Below the pieces are notes generated by a model. The model was not told where the DNA came from. It searched no databases and worked only from the letters and a program-made list of their open reading frames with translations. Shown here in pieces: positions 1-8,430 of a stretch of DNA of 36,828 bases. Source of the stretch: Planctomycetota bacterium (GTDB taxonomy: Bacteria > Planctomycetota > UBA1135 > GCA-002686595). Positions within the stretch are counted from its first letter, which is position 1. Each line of letters begins with the position of its first letter. A program made the translations under genes and the position numbers. Where the stretch lies: NCBI GenBank assembly GCA_014237855.1, contig JABACD010000023.1, positions 52,885 to 89,712 of the forward strand, in the 5' to 3' direction.

Positions 1-228
1 TGTCAGCGGTCCTTCGCTGGCTGGACGATGATCGAGGAGTTCGTGGCTCCCACTTTCCGGGGGCGTGGATTGGGCAAGCAGCTTCAGCGTGGCTTGATGA
101 ATCAGCTTCCCGAGGGCGAATTGTTGTGGGGCACGATCCACGGATCAAACCTGCCATCCAGACGGACGGCTCTTGCTTGTGGCCGGAGAGCTGTAGAAGC
201 CTGGTGGTTCGTTCCTGTACATCCATAG
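1..228 (+). CDS. GNAT-family N-acetyltransferase, C-terminal part (5' truncated by window)
   Basis: The reading frame is open from the first base and ends at a TAG at 226-228, giving about 75 residues of the C-terminal part of a protein that starts outside the window. The segment RGRGLGKQLQRGLM fits the acetyl-CoA pyrophosphate-binding loop (Q/R-x-x-G-x-G/A) of GNAT acetyltransferases. It is followed by the strand-helix pattern LLWGTIHGSNLPSRRTALAC, typical of the next GNAT motif (N-x-x-S-xx-x-x-x-x-x-G). Members transfer an acetyl group from acetyl-CoA to an amine; the substrate cannot be told from this fragment. The 174 bases that follow before the next gene show no recognisable element. 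Confidence 0.6.
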   Translation, partial: CQRSFAGWTMIEEFVAPTFRGRGLGKQLQRGLMNQLPEGELLWGTIHGSNLPSRRTALACGRRAVEAWWFVPVHP

Positions 229-402
229 CTTGTTGGGTCCCGTACGTACTGGAACAAGTGCAGGGTTCTGTAGCCAAGAACTCGGTGGAAGATGGCACGG
301 ACCACAGAAAGGCTTGACCCTGTTTCGACCGCGTTCGGCATCATGGCCCCCCGTGCCGGGAGTCTCTTCTCGGTAGGTCTTCTGCATGAGTGAGCGGCAG
401 GA

Positions 403-1662
403 GTGACCCCCTTCAAGCAGCCCACGCATCACGTGCAATTTCTCCGCTTCGTCCGTCAGAACCGCCGCTATCTGCTATTTGGCTTCCTGCTGAGCTTCTG
501 CTCCAGCTTCGGACAGACCTGGTTCATCGGCCTCTTCAACGAGCAGCTGCGGGAGGAGTTCAAGCTGACCCATGGAAGCTACGGCTCCTGGTACGCGGTG
601 GCCACCTTGTCGAGCGCTGTGTGCCTCAGCTACGTGGGAAGGCTGATCGACCGGGTGGACCTCAGGCTCTTCACGGCCCTCGTGTGCGTGGGCCTGGCAG
701 TCTCCTGCTTGCTGATGTCCCTCGCGAATGGCCTGCTGGTCCTGGTTCTGGTGCTCTTTGGGCTGCGGCTGTTTGGGCAGGGGCTCTCCTCGCACATCTC
801 GAGCACTGCCACGGCGAGGTACTTTGATGCGCAGAGAGGCAAGGCGCTGAGCGTTGCTGGTCTGGGACACCCTGCAGGAGAGGCAATTCTCCCCCTGAGC
901 ATCGTAGGCCTGCTGGCAGTCCTCAACGACTGGAGACAGGCCTGGATGCTCTGCGGCTTATCTGTCGGCCTGATCCTGTTGCCGGTAGCTCTGGGGCTTC
1001 TCCGCGGTCATGGCGAGCGCCATGACCGCCTGATGGAGAAGATCGAGCTGGGGTCGGGAGAGCAGTTGGGCGCTCGCCAGTGGTCTACCCGGGAGGTGTT
1101 GCGCGACTGGGGCTTCTATCTGCTCCTGCCAGCAGTACTCGCTCCACCGTTCATCGGAACGGGATTGATGTTCCATCAGGATGTTCTGCGCGGATCCATG
1201 GGGTGGAGTCGGGAGCTATTCGCGTCTGGTTTCGTGGTCTTCTCGGTGGTCCAGGTCATGACAGCGCCTGTGGCGGGAGCTCTGGTTGATCGTTTCACGG
1301 CTCATCGACTCTTGTGTTCGTACCTGATCCCCTACGGCCTGGCGCTCATGGGGATTGCTTTGTTTCAGTCCGAACTGATGGTCTTCATCCTGATGACTGG
1401 CATGGGGTTGACAGCTGGTATCGCCTACTCGGTCGTTGGGGCAACCTGGGCGGAGCGCTATGGGGTCCGTCACCTGGGGGCCATCCGAAGCCTTGTGACT
1501 GTGGTGATGGTGGTCTCCACTGCTCTGGCACCTCCGCTTCTGGGAGTACTGATCGATGGCGGCATCGGGATGATCAGCATCCTCATTGGGATGGCTACTT
1601 ACACTGGTATTGCCTCTGTCCTGGTGCTTGGGCTGAGGGTGCCGCTCCCGCGAGCTACCTGA
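403..1662 (+). CDS. Major facilitator superfamily (MFS) transporter
   Basis: The 419-residue product is very hydrophobic, with about twelve predicted membrane segments in two halves separated by a charged central loop (around residues 200-230), the MFS layout and usual length. The loop after the second helix, GRLIDRVDLRLF, resembles the conserved MFS motif A (G-x-x-x-D-R-x-x-x-R). An equivalent motif recurs in the second half as GALVDRFTAHR. The substrate is not apparent. The start is a GTG; an AGGA lies directly against it, too close for a good ribosome site, so a later start such as the GTG near residue 11 is possible. No operon partner is evident. Confidence 0.85.
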   Translation: MTPFKQPTHHVQFLRFVRQNRRYLLFGFLLSFCSSFGQTWFIGLFNEQLREEFKLTHGSYGSWYAVATLSSAVCLSYVGRLIDRVDLRLFTALVCVGLAVSCLLMSLANGLLVLVLVLFGLRLFGQGLSSHISSTATARYFDAQRGKALSVAGLGHPAGEAILPLSIVGLLAVLNDWRQAWMLCGLSVGLILLPVALGLLRGHGERHDRLMEKIELGSGEQLGARQWSTREVLRDWGFYLLLPAVLAPPFIGTGLMFHQDVLRGSMGWSRELFASGFVVFSVVQVMTAPVAGALVDRFTAHRLLCSYLIPYGLALMGIALFQSELMVFILMTGMGLTAGIAYSVVGATWAERYGVRHLGAIRSLVTVVMVVSTALAPPLLGVLIDGGIGMISILIGMATYTGIASVLVLGLRVPLPRAT

Positions 1663-1854
1663 TCCACGACCACGGGCCGGGGGCAGCTGATCCTCGTAAG
1701 TTGAATCGGGTTTGCTGACCCAGTTTCGAGTCCGCCGATCGAATTCGGAGGAAAGAAGCAGCGAAGGTGATTGTCCAGTGCATCCAGACCCTGATCGGCG
1801 GCGAACGACATCCAGTCAGGACCGACTAGCCTCCAGATCCCTGATACCATGAAT

Positions 1855-1877
1855 CAAGAGGGAGATAGGCCCTCTTG
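1855..1877. other. Inverted repeat (hairpin) ahead of secreted-protein gene
   Basis: A perfect 8-bp stem (CAAGAGGG / CCCTCTTG) encloses a 7-base loop. It lies about 190 bases after the MFS stop and 62 bases before the next ATG. No T-run follows. It could be a factor-dependent or weak terminator for the transporter or a 5' leader hairpin of the following gene; the sequence does not decide. The rest of the 277-base gap (1663-1939) shows nothing else recognisable. Confidence 0.35.
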
Positions 1878-1939
1878 GGCACCAGGAATTCCCCAAACGT
1901 AAAGGGCCCCTCGCGGGTTCCAGGAACACCATATCCCCC

Positions 1940-2860
1940 ATGAGAACCCAATTCTATCTCTCGACAATTCTCCTGGCACTCTCGTCACCGGCGCTTGCCG
2001 GGGATTGGGACGAGGGCGTCGACGGCGATCTCTCCGATGATCGTCTTGCTCCTACTGCGCTGAGTCTGGCGGCAGGGAGCAACGTTGTCACAGCAACGCA
2101 GCAAGGCGACACCTTGGGTCGTGACGTCGACTATCTGACCACGGTGGTTCCCGTTGGAACCCAGCTGTCCCAGGTAGTCGTGACGAGCTATGTCGAGACC
2201 GTTATCGGGAACTTGGCCTTCATCGGAATCCAGGAAGGGTCAACCTTCACAGTGGCCTACGATACTGCCAAGGCCAGTGACCTCCTTGGAGGGACGGTCA
2301 TCGGGAACTTCTCGGTTGCCTCGGACATTCTTCCGACCATGGCCGTGCTGGGTGGCTCGATTGGGTTCGACCCGCCCTTGCCGGCAGGGACCTACACGTG
2401 GTGGTTCAACCAGACGGGGGACCCCTCTACCGTCACGCTGGACTTCGTCCTTGATGGGCCGGTAGGAACGAACTACTGCGTGGCCAATTCCAATACCAGC
2501 GGAGGTGCTGCGAGCATCTTTGGAATCGGTAGCGCGACAGTTGCAGACAACAACTTCACGCTGGGAGCAAGCGGGCTGCCGGTTTCGACACCCGGACTGT
2601 TCTTCTTCGGTCCCAATCAGATTCAACTGCCCTTCGGAGAGGGCTTCCGCTGTGTGGGGGGGGCTGTCCTCAGGCTCCAGCCTCCGGCCTTCGCGCCGGC
2701 CAGCGGAATGGTAACGCGCTCCGTCGATCTGACAGTGAGCCCAGCTGCTGGAGTCATGGTTCCCGGAGCGACGATCAACATTCAGTACTGGTATCGAGAC
2801 CCCTCCGGCGGACCCAGCGGCTTCAACACCTCTGATGGGCTGTCTGTTTCATTCAACTAG
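1940..2860 (+). CDS. Secreted protein with recurring C-terminal domain
   Basis: The 306-residue protein starts with a clear signal peptide (MRTQFYLSTILLALSSPALA, cleavage likely after the ALA). The first half (about 22-175) is a beta-rich, Asp/Gly/Thr-rich domain of unrecognised family. Its pattern of soluble, low-Lys sequence resembles planctomycete exported 'DVUA0089-like' beta sandwiches, but this is only an impression. From about residue 176 it carries the domain also found at the C-termini of the proteins at 4948-6696 and 16104-17204. Landmarks are GLFFFGPNQIQLPFGEGFRC, then VLRLQ, then QYWYRDPSGG and a final FN-x-S-DGLSVSF. This copy lacks the Cys-rich CPC segment that opens the domain in the other two. 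It is a single-gene unit closed by the terminator at 2882. Confidence 0.8.
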   Translation: MRTQFYLSTILLALSSPALAGDWDEGVDGDLSDDRLAPTALSLAAGSNVVTATQQGDTLGRDVDYLTTVVPVGTQLSQVVVTSYVETVIGNLAFIGIQEGSTFTVAYDTAKASDLLGGTVIGNFSVASDILPTMAVLGGSIGFDPPLPAGTYTWWFNQTGDPSTVTLDFVLDGPVGTNYCVANSNTSGGAASIFGIGSATVADNNFTLGASGLPVSTPGLFFFGPNQIQLPFGEGFRCVGGAVLRLQPPAFAPASGMVTRSVDLTVSPAAGVMVPGATINIQYWYRDPSGGPSGFNTSDGLSVSFN

Positions 2861-2881
2861 AGCCTGGCTGTAGAACTTGGA

Positions 2882-2916
2882 CTGGGCCCGGAGCACCTGG
2901 AGTGCTCCGGGCCCAG
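2882..2916 (+). terminator. Strong GC-rich terminator hairpin
   Basis: A perfect 15-bp stem (left arm 2882-2896, right arm 2902-2916) encloses the 5-base loop CTGGA, and CTTCTTC follows. It begins 22 bases after the stop of the secreted-protein gene. The stem core CCGGAGC is shared with the hairpins at 4869 and 6721. The downstream T-run is poor, but stem length and position support a terminator. Confidence 0.75.
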
Positions 2917-2957
2917 CTTCTTCATGGATCAGGGAGTGGGGGCCCCCAGGCTGATGG

Positions 2958-4754
2958 GTGCCAGATCAGGCCGGATGCTCAAGGAGTTCAATCCGGGAAT
3001 CGCTCGCTCAGGAAGGGCCAAATTGCCTCGATCATGGCGGAAATCGTCCGCCCCCAACGCGGGGCAATTGGGGCGTCCCGAACGGCGGGTATGAGTCGGG
3101 GCCAGGAGCGATCTATAATCCGTGGATCGAGCTCTTCATCCGGCGTTTGCTACCTCGCTTGGGGCTCTCCGGCCTCTCCTTGGTTCTCGGTCTTGTTGTG
3201 GCCGAGGGGCTGCTCGCGGGATTGGGCTCCTATCCCAGTCGGCCCAGAACCACTCGGTTGGAGGCCGACGGTCGTGGGCTGGTGACGATTGACGTTCGCG
3301 GTGGCGATGGAACGATCAACGAGGTGACGCTGACAAGGGTTCCAAGCGGTGACACGAGAAGAGTGGTGATGGTTGGTGACGGCACCTTCGATGGTCACAG
3401 GATCCGGGAGCGATCCACGATCGCCCTCTTCCTCGAGAGGCGACTCCGTGAGCGGCTGGGAGGCAAATGGGAGGTGGTGAACCTTGGGGCCCCAGGGCTG
3501 AGCTCCGGTGAGGTCAGAGAGGTTGCGGAGCTCGCGATCGATGAGCTGGCTCCGGAGTTCTTGCTGGTCCACGTGGGGCATGATGAGTTCCTGCCTGTCC
3601 ATGTGGCACCCCTCCTGGATGAGAGCAGGCATCCGGTGCTCTGGCGTCTGCTTGCACCGTGGCAGTTTCTGCGCCTGGGACGTGGAGTGCGGCGGGCTCT
3701 ACTGGACGTTCCACGCAATGAACACAGCCGGAGGATCTTGAGTGATCCAACCGTTATACGAGAGTCATCACGTCTGGAAGAAGTACGTCAGGCTGTCCTC
3801 GAGAACTATGAGCACCAGCTCTTCGAACTCTGCGAAGAAGCTCGCTTGGCACATGTGCAGCTGGTCCTGGTTGAGCCATCATCCAACTCCCGGGAGTTTG
3901 GTCCCCTGGTCTCAGCTACGAGTCGTCCACTCCTCACGCGTGAGCTAGGGATCTACCGGCGAGAGCTGGAGAGAGTTGAGGAGTTCATCGAGTCAGGCAA
4001 GCTGGCAGCTGCGCAGAAGCGCCTGGCTGGGCTTGTAGAGCTGGACCCCAACGTGGCTCAGCTCTTGCACTTACAGGCAAGACTGGCATGGCAAGAAGGA
4101 GAGCTGGTCAAGGCCCGACGACTGGAGAGGCGCGCGCTTGGGTTCGACGAATTTCCCCAGGCAGCATCGGAGGCGCTCATCATGCGGCTCCACGCTGTTG
4201 CTGATGTCGAGCAACTGGAGTGCTCAAGTCTCTCCACTGAGCTGGAGAGGCCGCTGCTCCCCGGGGAGCCACCGATCTTCATCGATCACGTTCACCCGAG
4301 TACTTATGGCCAGTTCTTGCTTGCGTGCCACCTGGCTGCCCTGATCGATCCCGAACGTGACCATTCCCTGGAGCCTTACTCCGAACAACTCGAGCAACGA
4401 TTGGCAGACTATCACCGAATCTGTCAGAGGCTGGGCATCACCCCGGGCTCGACAAGGGTTGAGGAGATGGCTGGCCTACAAGGCTTGATTGAAAGGGCCG
4501 CTGTAGGGCAAGGCTCAGCCAACACGAAGGAGTGGGCTCGAAGGATCGTGGACGACCTCTCTCCAGAGCTGAAAGCCTCACAAGAAGTTGCGGGAGCCCT
4601 TCTTGTGCTGGCCCTCCTTACTGGAGATCGACTGGAGGCTGTCAGGCTCGAACAGGAGCTGCAGGCCCTGAGCATTGAGGAGTACCAGCGGCTGGTGAGC
4701 CGCTTGCTCGAGCATCCCCGTCTTCGGGGGCTCTTGCTGGCCGCTCGCGAGTGA
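2958..4754 (+). CDS. SGNH-hydrolase-like membrane-anchored protein with TPR-like region; Ser nucleophile replaced by Gly
   Basis: The longest frame (GTG start) gives 598 residues. A hydrophobic anchor lies at about 65-90. The SGNH/GDSL blocks can be followed: block I VMVGDGTFDG (residues 138-147), block II NLGAPGLSSGEV, block III LVHVGHDEF (family usually GxND/GNNE), and block V DHVHP with D443 and H446. Block I normally reads GDSxTxG; here the nucleophile codon is GGC (3381-3383), so residue 142 is Gly. Asp and His of the triad remain. Residues about 345-395 look like TPR-type helical pairs between blocks III and V, as in the planctomycete SGNH-TPR proteins. Family members are esterases or acyltransferases; this one is probably non-catalytic, or a binding or scaffold protein. 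The first 60 residues look non-coding, and a TATAAT at 3114-3119 suggests translation may start later, for example at TTG 3147. Confidence 0.7.
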   Translation: MPDQAGCSRSSIRESLAQEGPNCLDHGGNRPPPTRGNWGVPNGGYESGPGAIYNPWIELFIRRLLPRLGLSGLSLVLGLVVAEGLLAGLGSYPSRPRTTRLEADGRGLVTIDVRGGDGTINEVTLTRVPSGDTRRVVMVGDGTFDGHRIRERSTIALFLERRLRERLGGKWEVVNLGAPGLSSGEVREVAELAIDELAPEFLLVHVGHDEFLPVHVAPLLDESRHPVLWRLLAPWQFLRLGRGVRRALLDVPRNEHSRRILSDPTVIRESSRLEEVRQAVLENYEHQLFELCEEARLAHVQLVLVEPSSNSREFGPLVSATSRPLLTRELGIYRRELERVEEFIESGKLAAAQKRLAGLVELDPNVAQLLHLQARLAWQEGELVKARRLERRALGFDEFPQAASEALIMRLHAVADVEQLECSSLSTELERPLLPGEPPIFIDHVHPSTYGQFLLACHLAALIDPERDHSLEPYSEQLEQRLADYHRICQRLGITPGSTRVEEMAGLQGLIERAAVGQGSANTKEWARRIVDDLSPELKASQEVAGALLVLALLTGDRLEAVRLEQELQALSIEEYQRLVSRLLEHPRLRGLLLAARE

Positions 4755-4868
4755 CCTGGACGGGGTCCCCGGAAACACGATCACACACCTGAATTACGAT
4801 CCGAGCCCGGGATCGGCCCTGCTGCGCTGGCGCGTTTCCAGTCCTTGGCCTAGGATTGAGTGCGCAAA

Positions 4869-4903
4869 CGCTCCGGATGGCCACAGGACGGCTCTCCGGA
4901 GCG
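4869..4903 (+). terminator. Hairpin, probable terminator of the SGNH-like gene
   Basis: A perfect 9-bp inverted repeat (CGCTCCGGA at 4869-4877, TCCGGAGCG at 4895-4903) encloses a 17-base loop, with AGCCTTTAT after it. It lies 115 bases past the SGNH-like stop and 45 bases before the next ATG. It carries the same CCGGAGC core as the two neighbouring terminator hairpins. A role in the leader of the downstream gene is the alternative. Confidence 0.45.
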
Positions 4904-4947
4904 AGCCTTTATCCGCCCTCTTCTATGGGCCCCGAACGATTTCAGGT

Positions 4948-6696
4948 ATGTCCAGCAAGCTTATCTCAGCTCCTCTCTCTCTCCTTCTGCTCTCGACACC
5001 CGCTCTGGCGGGGACGATCCATGTTGATGCCAACCTCTCCACAGGGGCAAATGATGGCACCAGCTGGGCAAATGCCTTCCAGGGCACACACGGTCTCCAG
5101 GCCGGCCTGGCTGTGGCGGTTGCTGGCGATCAGGTCTTCGTGGCGCAGGGAACCTATCTGCCCTCCTCGACCAATACTCGCAACGAGTCCTTCGAGCCGA
5201 TCAACAACGTCGAGATCTACGGAGGATTCGTAGGTACCGAGAGCTCACCCGCAGAGCGCCCTCCTCTGGGCAGCGCCCCGAGCATCATGAGCGCCGACCT
5301 CAATGGTAACGATGGCGCGGGTACGATCAGTGACAACAGCTATCACTTGATCCGTGGATCTGGTGTCAATTCCAGTGCAGTCATCGATGGCTTTACCATG
5401 ACTGGTGGCAACGCCAACGGCAGCGGAAATAACAACAAGGGTGGAGCTGTCCTTACTGTGGCTGGCGCCAGCCCAACGATTCGTAACTGCCACATCATTG
5501 GCAATCGCTGCACTTTTGGTGGTGGTGCTGGCTACATCTCTGGCAATGCCGCTCCGAGCTACACGGATGTCATCTTCGAGAACAACAGCGGCGGTTCCTT
5601 TGGTGGTGCCTTCGACATGGCCAGCGCTGGAGCCGTCAGGTTCGATCGCTGCACCTTCATCGGGAATAGTGCGGCTCGAGCCGGTGCGATCGAGGTCTTC
5701 TCGACGAACGGCGTCATCATCAGCAACTGCCTGATCATCGGAAACACGGCGACCGGTACCGGTGGCGGCGGAGGACTGTGGTTTGGCAGTGGCGGGAACA
5801 CCCAGCTGCGTAACTGCACGGTGGTGGGCAACGTCTCGACCAACCAAGCCGCCGGTGGCCTGCGTAACCAGGGCGCCTCACCTTCGATTGCCAACTGCAT
5901 CTTCTGGGACAACGAAGGTCCCGGTGGCGCTCAGGCTGCAAGTAACCAGATCGGAGGTACCAGTAGTGTGACCTACTCGATTGTCGAGGGGGGCCTGGCT
6001 GGAACGGGTAACCTCTCCGGGAATCCTCAGTTCCTTGCTGCTGCTAGTGGCGACTATCGCCTCGGGGCTGGCTCTCCGGCCATTGACGCTGGAAACAACG
6101 CCAGCGTTCCAGCGGGGGTGACTCTAGACCTTGGTCGAGAGCCCCGGTTCACGGATGACCCTTCCGTTCCTGACAGCGGCTCTGGCAGCGCTCCAATCGT
6201 GGATATGGGGTCGCAGGAGCTCCAGCCGACCGCGTACATGGCCTACTGCTTTGGCGATGGCTCTGGCGTGGCCTGCCCCTGTGCGAATGGGGGAGCAGCC
6301 GGGAATGGCTGTGCCAATGGCACCTTTGCGACGGGCTGCAACCTCGGAGCCCTGGGGACCCCGAGTGTTGGAAATGACACCCTGACCCTGGTCGCGACGC
6401 AGTCGACACCCGGCTCTCCGGGGATCTTCTTCCAGGGCGACGACCAGGTTGCCGGCGGAAATGGCATCAGCTTCGGCGATGGCTTGCGCTGCGCGGGCAC
6501 TGCCGTCTGTCGAATCGAGCTGGTCTTTGCCGATGGCAATGGCACTGCGCTGTCAACCAAGTCCATCAGCGCATTCTGTGGAGTCTCTGCGGGTCAGACG
6601 AAGCGCATGCAGTGGTGGTACCGTGATGCCGCTCTCTCGGTCTGCGGTAACTCTTTCAACGTGTCAAACGGCATCGAGCTAGCCTGGATGCCCTAG
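4948..6696 (+). CDS. Secreted right-handed parallel beta-helix protein with recurring C-terminal domain
   Basis: The 582-residue product has a signal peptide (MSSKLISAPLSLLLLSTPALAG). Residues about 22-75 contain IHVDANLSTGANDGTSWANA and GDQVFVAQGTY, the typical opening of planctomycete 'choice-of-anchor Q' or pectate-lyase-like beta-helix proteins. Residues 110-350 repeat short coils of the type PTIRNCHIIGN, VRFDRCTFIGN, VIISNCLIIGN and TQLRNCTVVGN, diagnostic of a parallel beta-helix. GSPAIDAGNN and PIVDMGSQELQ close the helix. From residue 432 the recurring C-terminal domain follows: YCFGDGSGVACPCANGG, GIFFQGDDQVAGGNGISFGD, GLRCAG, QWWYRD and FNVSNGIELAW. Such proteins bind or cleave polysaccharides or act as surface adhesins; no catalytic residues are assigned here. 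It is a single-gene unit ended by the hairpin at 6721. Confidence 0.85.
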   Translation: MSSKLISAPLSLLLLSTPALAGTIHVDANLSTGANDGTSWANAFQGTHGLQAGLAVAVAGDQVFVAQGTYLPSSTNTRNESFEPINNVEIYGGFVGTESSPAERPPLGSAPSIMSADLNGNDGAGTISDNSYHLIRGSGVNSSAVIDGFTMTGGNANGSGNNNKGGAVLTVAGASPTIRNCHIIGNRCTFGGGAGYISGNAAPSYTDVIFENNSGGSFGGAFDMASAGAVRFDRCTFIGNSAARAGAIEVFSTNGVIISNCLIIGNTATGTGGGGGLWFGSGGNTQLRNCTVVGNVSTNQAAGGLRNQGASPSIANCIFWDNEGPGGAQAASNQIGGTSSVTYSIVEGGLAGTGNLSGNPQFLAAASGDYRLGAGSPAIDAGNNASVPAGVTLDLGREPRFTDDPSVPDSGSGSAPIVDMGSQELQPTAYMAYCFGDGSGVACPCANGGAAGNGCANGTFATGCNLGALGTPSVGNDTLTLVATQSTPGSPGIFFQGDDQVAGGNGISFGDGLRCAGTAVCRIELVFADGNGTALSTKSISAFCGVSAGQTKRMQWWYRDAALSVCGNSFNVSNGIELAWMP

Positions 6697-6720
6697 GCAC
6701 AGGAACCCTCAGCCAGCTGA

Positions 6721-6753
6721 ACCGGAGCGGGTCGTGTGACTACCCGCTCCGGT
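6721..6753 (+). terminator. GC-rich terminator hairpin, possibly bidirectional
   Basis: A perfect 12-bp stem (6721-6732 with 6742-6753) encloses a 9-base loop and is followed by CCTTTC. It starts 25 bases after the beta-helix stop and stands 109 bases from the end of the convergent DUF502 gene, so it may serve both. The stem core is CCGGAGC, as in the two preceding hairpins. Confidence 0.7.
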
Positions 6754-6861
6754 CCTTTCATGACCGATTCATGCAGCGGTTGACTCTACGAGGTGGGTGC
6801 GCTGGTGACCTGACACCTTGAGTCAGGGCAATCGTCGGGGATTCCCTCGCTTCGACTGCAA

Positions 6862-7545
6862 TCAGGATTTGATTTCTTCGTCCCGCTTCGATGCTTGCGA
6901 GACACCTCCAGAGACGACGAATGCCATCACGTCGCCCGCAGCAACATCGATGGGGGTCACTCGCTCCTTGGGGACCAGGATCAAGTTTGCCGCAAAGTTG
7001 TACGACTGAGGAACGTAGACAGCCACCTTGCCCGGTCTGCCAAACTCCTCAAGGTCTTCTCGCGTCACGAAGCCGATCACCTCGACGTCTGGTATCGCAG
7101 CGAAGGACAGCAGGACTGGCTTGTCGAATTTCTTGTCCTCGCTGACGAAGGCCTCGACCATGTCCTTGACGGCGGAGTAGATCTGTTCGACCACGGGTAC
7201 GTGGGTGAATAGCTGGTCGATCCTGCGCAGGATCCAGCCGCTCAGTACATTCGAGGTCAGGATTCCAATGCCTGTGATGGCCGCGATGATGATGAAGAAT
7301 CCCGATCCCTTCCAGGCCAGGTCCTGACCCGAGAATTCGATGCCGAGCAGGGGGATCTTCCAGGACCCTTCCTCGGGGATGTTCACCAGCCCATCGATCC
7401 AGGTGAAGGCATAGACCAGAAGCCAGACCGTCACGGCCACGGGCACCACGAAGAGCAGGCCTCGTAGGAAGTAGCGCAAGAAGAAGCGCACGGGCCCACC
7501 ATTGGGTCGGGTGGGGGGGCGCTGAGTAGGTTTCGAGGAGTCCAT
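6862..7545 (-). CDS. DUF502 family membrane protein
   Basis: Starting at the ATG whose first base is 7545 (MDSSKPTQRPPTR), the product is 227 residues, the usual size for DUF502. A longer in-frame extension to 7728 overlaps sfsA and has no family character, so it was dropped. Two membrane segments are visible: GLLFVVPVAVTVWLLVYAF and a second containing GSGFFIIIAAITGIGILTSN. After these come the family landmarks VVEQIYSAVKDMVEAF, GFVTRED and AVYVPQSYNFAANLILVP, and the conserved end AGDVMAFVVSGG. The function of DUF502 proteins is not established. The gene diverges from sfsA across an 81-base region that must hold both promoters. Confidence 0.85.
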   Translation of the reverse strand: MDSSKPTQRPPTRPNGGPVRFFLRYFLRGLLFVVPVAVTVWLLVYAFTWIDGLVNIPEEGSWKIPLLGIEFSGQDLAWKGSGFFIIIAAITGIGILTSNVLSGWILRRIDQLFTHVPVVEQIYSAVKDMVEAFVSEDKKFDKPVLLSFAAIPDVEVIGFVTREDLEEFGRPGKVAVYVPQSYNFAANLILVPKERVTPIDVAAGDVMAFVVSGGVSQASKRDEEIKS

Positions 7546-7626
7546 GGCCCCATTGCGCAACTCGATAGGGTCCGGATCAACTCCGGGGGCGCTTGGAATC
7601 TCGCTGGGGAAGGCTACAACTGCCCC

Positions 7627-8322
7627 ATGGAGATCGAACAGCCACTGATCGAAGGTCGCCTGCTGAAGCGCTACAAGCGCTTTCTTGCGGACATCGAGCT
7701 GCCCTCGGGGGAGGTCGTGACAGCGCACTGCCCCAACACAGGCAGCCTCACCGGGTGTGTACCAGAGGGGGCTCGGGCGATCCTGAGGGACAGCCAGAAC
7801 CCCAAACGCAAGCTACGCTGGACCTTCCAGACCGTCGAGGTCGAGGGGACCTGGGTGAATGTCGATACCGGTCTGCCCAACTCGCTCGTGGCCGAGGCCA
7901 TCTCTGCCGGCCAGGTTCCGGAGCTGGTGGGTTATGACGATCTGCTGCGCGAGGTCAGATACGGAGAAAATAGCAGGATCGATATCTTGCTGGAGCGCGG
8001 CGAGGAGCGCTGCTATGTCGAGGTGAAGAGCACAACTCTGGCTGGGGATGGCTGTGCCCGGTTTCCCGATGCCGTCACCGAGCGTGGCCGCAAGCACCTC
8101 GAGGAGCTGGCAAGGATGGCGAGTCAGGGGCACCGCGCGGTGATCTTCTTTTGCATCTCGCGGGGTGATGTGGGCCGATTTGCTCCAGCCGATGAAATCG
8201 ATCCGAAGTACGGTGAGGTCTTGAGGAGGGTTGCGGGTGAGGGAGTCGAGGCCCTGGCCTACACAACGCGGGTGCTTCCTGATCGCCTCGAGCTGGGTGA
8301 GCGCCTACCAATCCACCTCTAG
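7627..8322 (+). CDS. sfsA: SfsA family DNA/RNA nuclease (sugar fermentation stimulation protein A)
   Basis: The 231-residue product matches SfsA in length and motif order. Residues from the N-terminus include EGRLLKRYKRFLADI, then AHCPNTGSLTGC (the highly conserved CPNTGS signature), VDTGLPNSLV, RIDILLE, YVEVKSTTL (the E-x-K of the nuclease-like core), FPDAVTERGRKHLEEL and AVIFFCISR. SfsA was first described in E. coli as a regulator of sugar fermentation. Its PD-(D/E)xK-like fold has since been linked to nuclease activity. The D in RIDILLE and the ExK in VEVKS fit the metal-binding core. The start is the ATG at 7627; no strong Shine-Dalgarno sequence is visible. The gene is transcribed away from the DUF502 gene and appears monocistronic. 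Confidence 0.92.
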   Translation: MEIEQPLIEGRLLKRYKRFLADIELPSGEVVTAHCPNTGSLTGCVPEGARAILRDSQNPKRKLRWTFQTVEVEGTWVNVDTGLPNSLVAEAISAGQVPELVGYDDLLREVRYGENSRIDILLERGEERCYVEVKSTTLAGDGCARFPDAVTERGRKHLEELARMASQGHRAVIFFCISRGDVGRFAPADEIDPKYGEVLRRVAGEGVEALAYTTRVLPDRLELGERLPIHL

Positions 8323-8430
8323 AGAGTTCGCAAGGGGCCGGTGAGGTAAGTCAGAGCACCTGGCTCCTTCCGACCCGTATACTCCTCCCCCGGACCTCCT
8401 CCGGTTCTGTCCAGTCTCGAGCCTCTCTCC

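Noticed and set aside
3114..3119. TATAAT as a promoter -10 for the SGNH-like gene
   Set aside because: No acceptable -35 element lies 16-18 bases upstream, so it is kept only as a hint about the start codon.
7545..7728. N-terminal extension of the DUF502 protein to 7728
   Set aside because: It overlaps the sfsA coding region on the other strand and has no DUF502 similarity; the ATG at 7545 gives the normal length.
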